Positions 6,333-7,361 of a stretch of 7,361 nucleotides of DNA are shown in pieces. Origin of the DNA: Moraxellaceae bacterium (GTDB lineage Bacteria; Pseudomonadota; Gammaproteobacteria; Pseudomonadales; Moraxellaceae); contig JACMMY010000176.1 of the NCBI GenBank assembly GCA_014378805.1, positions 1 to 7,361 of the forward strand, written 5' to 3'. The position numbers and the translations under genes were made by a program. Numbering within the stretch: position 1 is the first letter of the stretch; every line of letters begins with the position of its first letter. Below the pieces are notes generated by a model that made no database searches, had not been told where the DNA came from, and was given only the letters and a program-made list of their open reading frames with translations.

Positions 6333-6911
6333 ATGACGAATCAACCGTTAAGTAGTAATGATCTAACTAAGATATTGATATTTATCTTGCTAATACTTCC
6401 GTCTATTTTTTTCGTAGTCGGCATCATTCCAGCGTTGTTTCTTGCTTTTGGAATCTTCATGATGAAGAAAAGTAAGGATTTTTCTCATCTAGAAACAGCA
6501 GTGCGAAATTATAAATATTATGTTTTGATACCTATTGTCGGATCAATTTTAGGCTCATTAGGTGTTGTAGTTTTCTGGGTTTTTAGAATTGACCGCTTCG
6601 ACTCCCAAGATCTCGCAATTGGCTTAGCAATTTGTTCTGGGTTCTTTACCATTCCACTTTTACATATTTTTTTAGTAAAGAAATTATTTCTATCGCCACT
6701 CAAGTCTCATGCAGATTGGGTTGCTGAAAATGGAATTTTTTCTGGTCGTAATGGCACGAAAAAAGACAGTTTAGATATCGTTAAGAGCGAAGGTTTACGA
6801 TCATTCTCTGTTGCGGATGAACTCATCAAGTGGGCAAAACTCAAAGAAGATGGGCATATCACCGAACAAGAATTTGATGATGTTAGAAAGAAACTGCTTC
6901 AGAAAAACTAA
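6333..6911 (+). CDS. Membrane protein of unknown function with C-terminal SHOCT motif
   Basis: A 192-residue protein I do not recognise as a named family member. The N-terminal two thirds are hydrophobic: residues 13-43 (long and proline-broken, perhaps a helical hairpin), 62-86 and 93-117, giving three or four membrane helices. A polar linker (about 120-158) follows, then ADELIKWAKLKEDGHITEQEFDDVRKKLL (161-189), a good match to the SHOCT pattern (amphipathic helix, G-x-I-T-x-x-E-F turn, second helix). SHOCT tails occur on many unrelated membrane or secreted proteins and are thought to mediate oligomerisation. The gene lies 27 nt after rlmKL and 2 nt before the DUF2520 gene, so it is likely co-transcribed with both. 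The AGGA at 6317-6320 is 12 nt from the ATG, a poor spacing. Its DNA is more AT-rich than rlmKL (17 of 60 G+C in 6361-6420, 22 of 60 in 6841-6900, against 30 of 60 in 5641-5700), partly explained by Phe/Ile-rich helices but consistent with later acquisition. Confidence 0.8.
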   Translation: MTNQPLSSNDLTKILIFILLILPSIFFVVGIIPALFLAFGIFMMKKSKDFSHLETAVRNYKYYVLIPIVGSILGSLGVVVFWVFRIDRFDSQDLAIGLAICSGFFTIPLLHIFLVKKLFLSPLKSHADWVAENGIFSGRNGTKKDSLDIVKSEGLRSFSVADELIKWAKLKEDGHITEQEFDDVRKKLLQKN

Positions 6912-6913
6912 GT

Positions 6914-7361
6914 ATGAAAACACTCAACATCATTGGATGCGGTAATGTCGGTAAGACCTTAGCGCATCTATGGGTGAAACATGGCGTATTTCAGATTCAA
7001 GATGTTTGTAATCGTTCCCTAGAAAGTGCCCAAAATGCGTGTACTTTTATTGGACAAGGCAACCCAATTCAATCCTTTAATGATCTGCACCCTGCGGATG
7101 TCTTTTTGATTGGTACAGCAGATCAATCCATTGCCGATTGCTGTGAATTATTAGTCGCTTCCAACGTGCTTCAAGCTGGAAATATCGTCTTTCATTGCAG
7201 CGGTGCATTACCTACTTCTATTCTAAATTCCGCAAAAAATGTTGGTGCATTCATTGCCAGCATTCATCCAATCAAAAGCTTTGCTGATCCTAGTTTATGC
7301 GTCACAACTTTTGCGGGCACATTTTGTGGCGCTGAAGGCGATGTCGCTGCGCTCGATGAAT
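6914..7361 (+). CDS. Rossmann-fold / DUF2520 protein, NAD(P)-binding oxidoreductase-like (partial)
   Basis: The first 149 codons are present; the gene runs off the right edge. The N-terminus LNIIGCGNVGKTLA (4-17) has the GxGxxG dinucleotide-binding loop (G8, G10, G13), followed by NRS (33-35), ADVFLIGTADQSI (61-73), FHCSGALP (93-100), SIHPIKSFADP (116-126) and FAGTFCGAEGD (133-143). This is the Rossmann-like plus DUF2520 arrangement, related in fold to ProC-type pyrroline-5-carboxylate reductases and other 6-phosphogluconate-dehydrogenase-like enzymes. The HCSGAL and HPIKSF motifs are typical of DUF2520 proteins. The enzymatic reaction is not established, so ProC itself should not be assigned. 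The ATG starts 2 nt after the preceding stop with only a weak ribosome-binding site, which suggests translational coupling. Complete family members are usually around 250-300 residues, so about half is missing. Confidence 0.92.
   Translation, partial: MKTLNIIGCGNVGKTLAHLWVKHGVFQIQDVCNRSLESAQNACTFIGQGNPIQSFNDLHPADVFLIGTADQSIADCCELLVASNVLQAGNIVFHCSGALPTSILNSAKNVGAFIASIHPIKSFADPSLCVTTFAGTFCGAEGDVAALDE

Noticed and set aside
6914..7361. ProC (pyrroline-5-carboxylate reductase) assignment for the right-edge gene
   Set aside because: The Rossmann loop is shared, but the HCSGALP and HPIKSFADP motifs fit the DUF2520 family better, so no proC symbol is given.

Overview
The window looks like chromosomal DNA of a gammaproteobacterium, most probably Acinetobacter or a close Moraxellaceae relative. 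The inference rests on protein character: the ThiE variant (QYRRKK, INDD, HLGQGDG, IIGRTC, CAIGGLTPENS), the fused RlmKL methyltransferase, and the Rossmann/DUF2520 protein. Base composition is moderately AT-rich. No RNA gene, CRISPR array, phage gene or transposase gene is visible, and I did not find an undescribed multi-gene system. The most unusual part is a 132-bp inverted-repeat element in front of thiE.

Left arm (1-3840), all minus strand. Reading leftward from the divergent promoter region there are five genes: a small Mpo1-like/DUF962 membrane protein; thiE (thiamine-phosphate synthase), separated from it by the foldback element; a FUSC-family inner-membrane efflux protein (AaeB-like); a DUF1656 small membrane protein (AaeX-like); and the first 74 codons of an HlyD-type membrane fusion protein (AaeA-like). 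The last three are tightly packed (TAATG stop/start overlap, then a 6-nt gap) and form an AaeXAB-type aromatic-acid efflux operon in the order B-X-A. The operon has a plausible promoter of its own in the 72-bp gap after thiE.

Divergent intergenic region (3841-4052). It carries a good sigma-70 -10 (TATAAT) for the minus-strand genes, weaker candidate promoters for rlmKL, and two inverted repeats.

Right arm (4053-7361), all plus strand. It holds rlmKL (bifunctional 23S rRNA m2G2445/m7G2069 methyltransferase), an AT-rich 192-aa membrane protein with a C-terminal SHOCT motif, and the first 149 codons of a Rossmann-fold/DUF2520 oxidoreductase-like protein. Gaps are 27 and 2 nt with no terminator between the genes, so co-transcription is likely.

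Across the window the functions are mostly housekeeping (thiamine synthesis, ribosome modification) plus one efflux cassette. The unknowns are the SHOCT membrane protein, the DUF962 protein and the repeat element. Two gene starts were moved downstream of the longest open frame on ribosome-binding-site and family-length evidence: thiE to a GTG at 3298 and rlmKL to the ATG at 4053.
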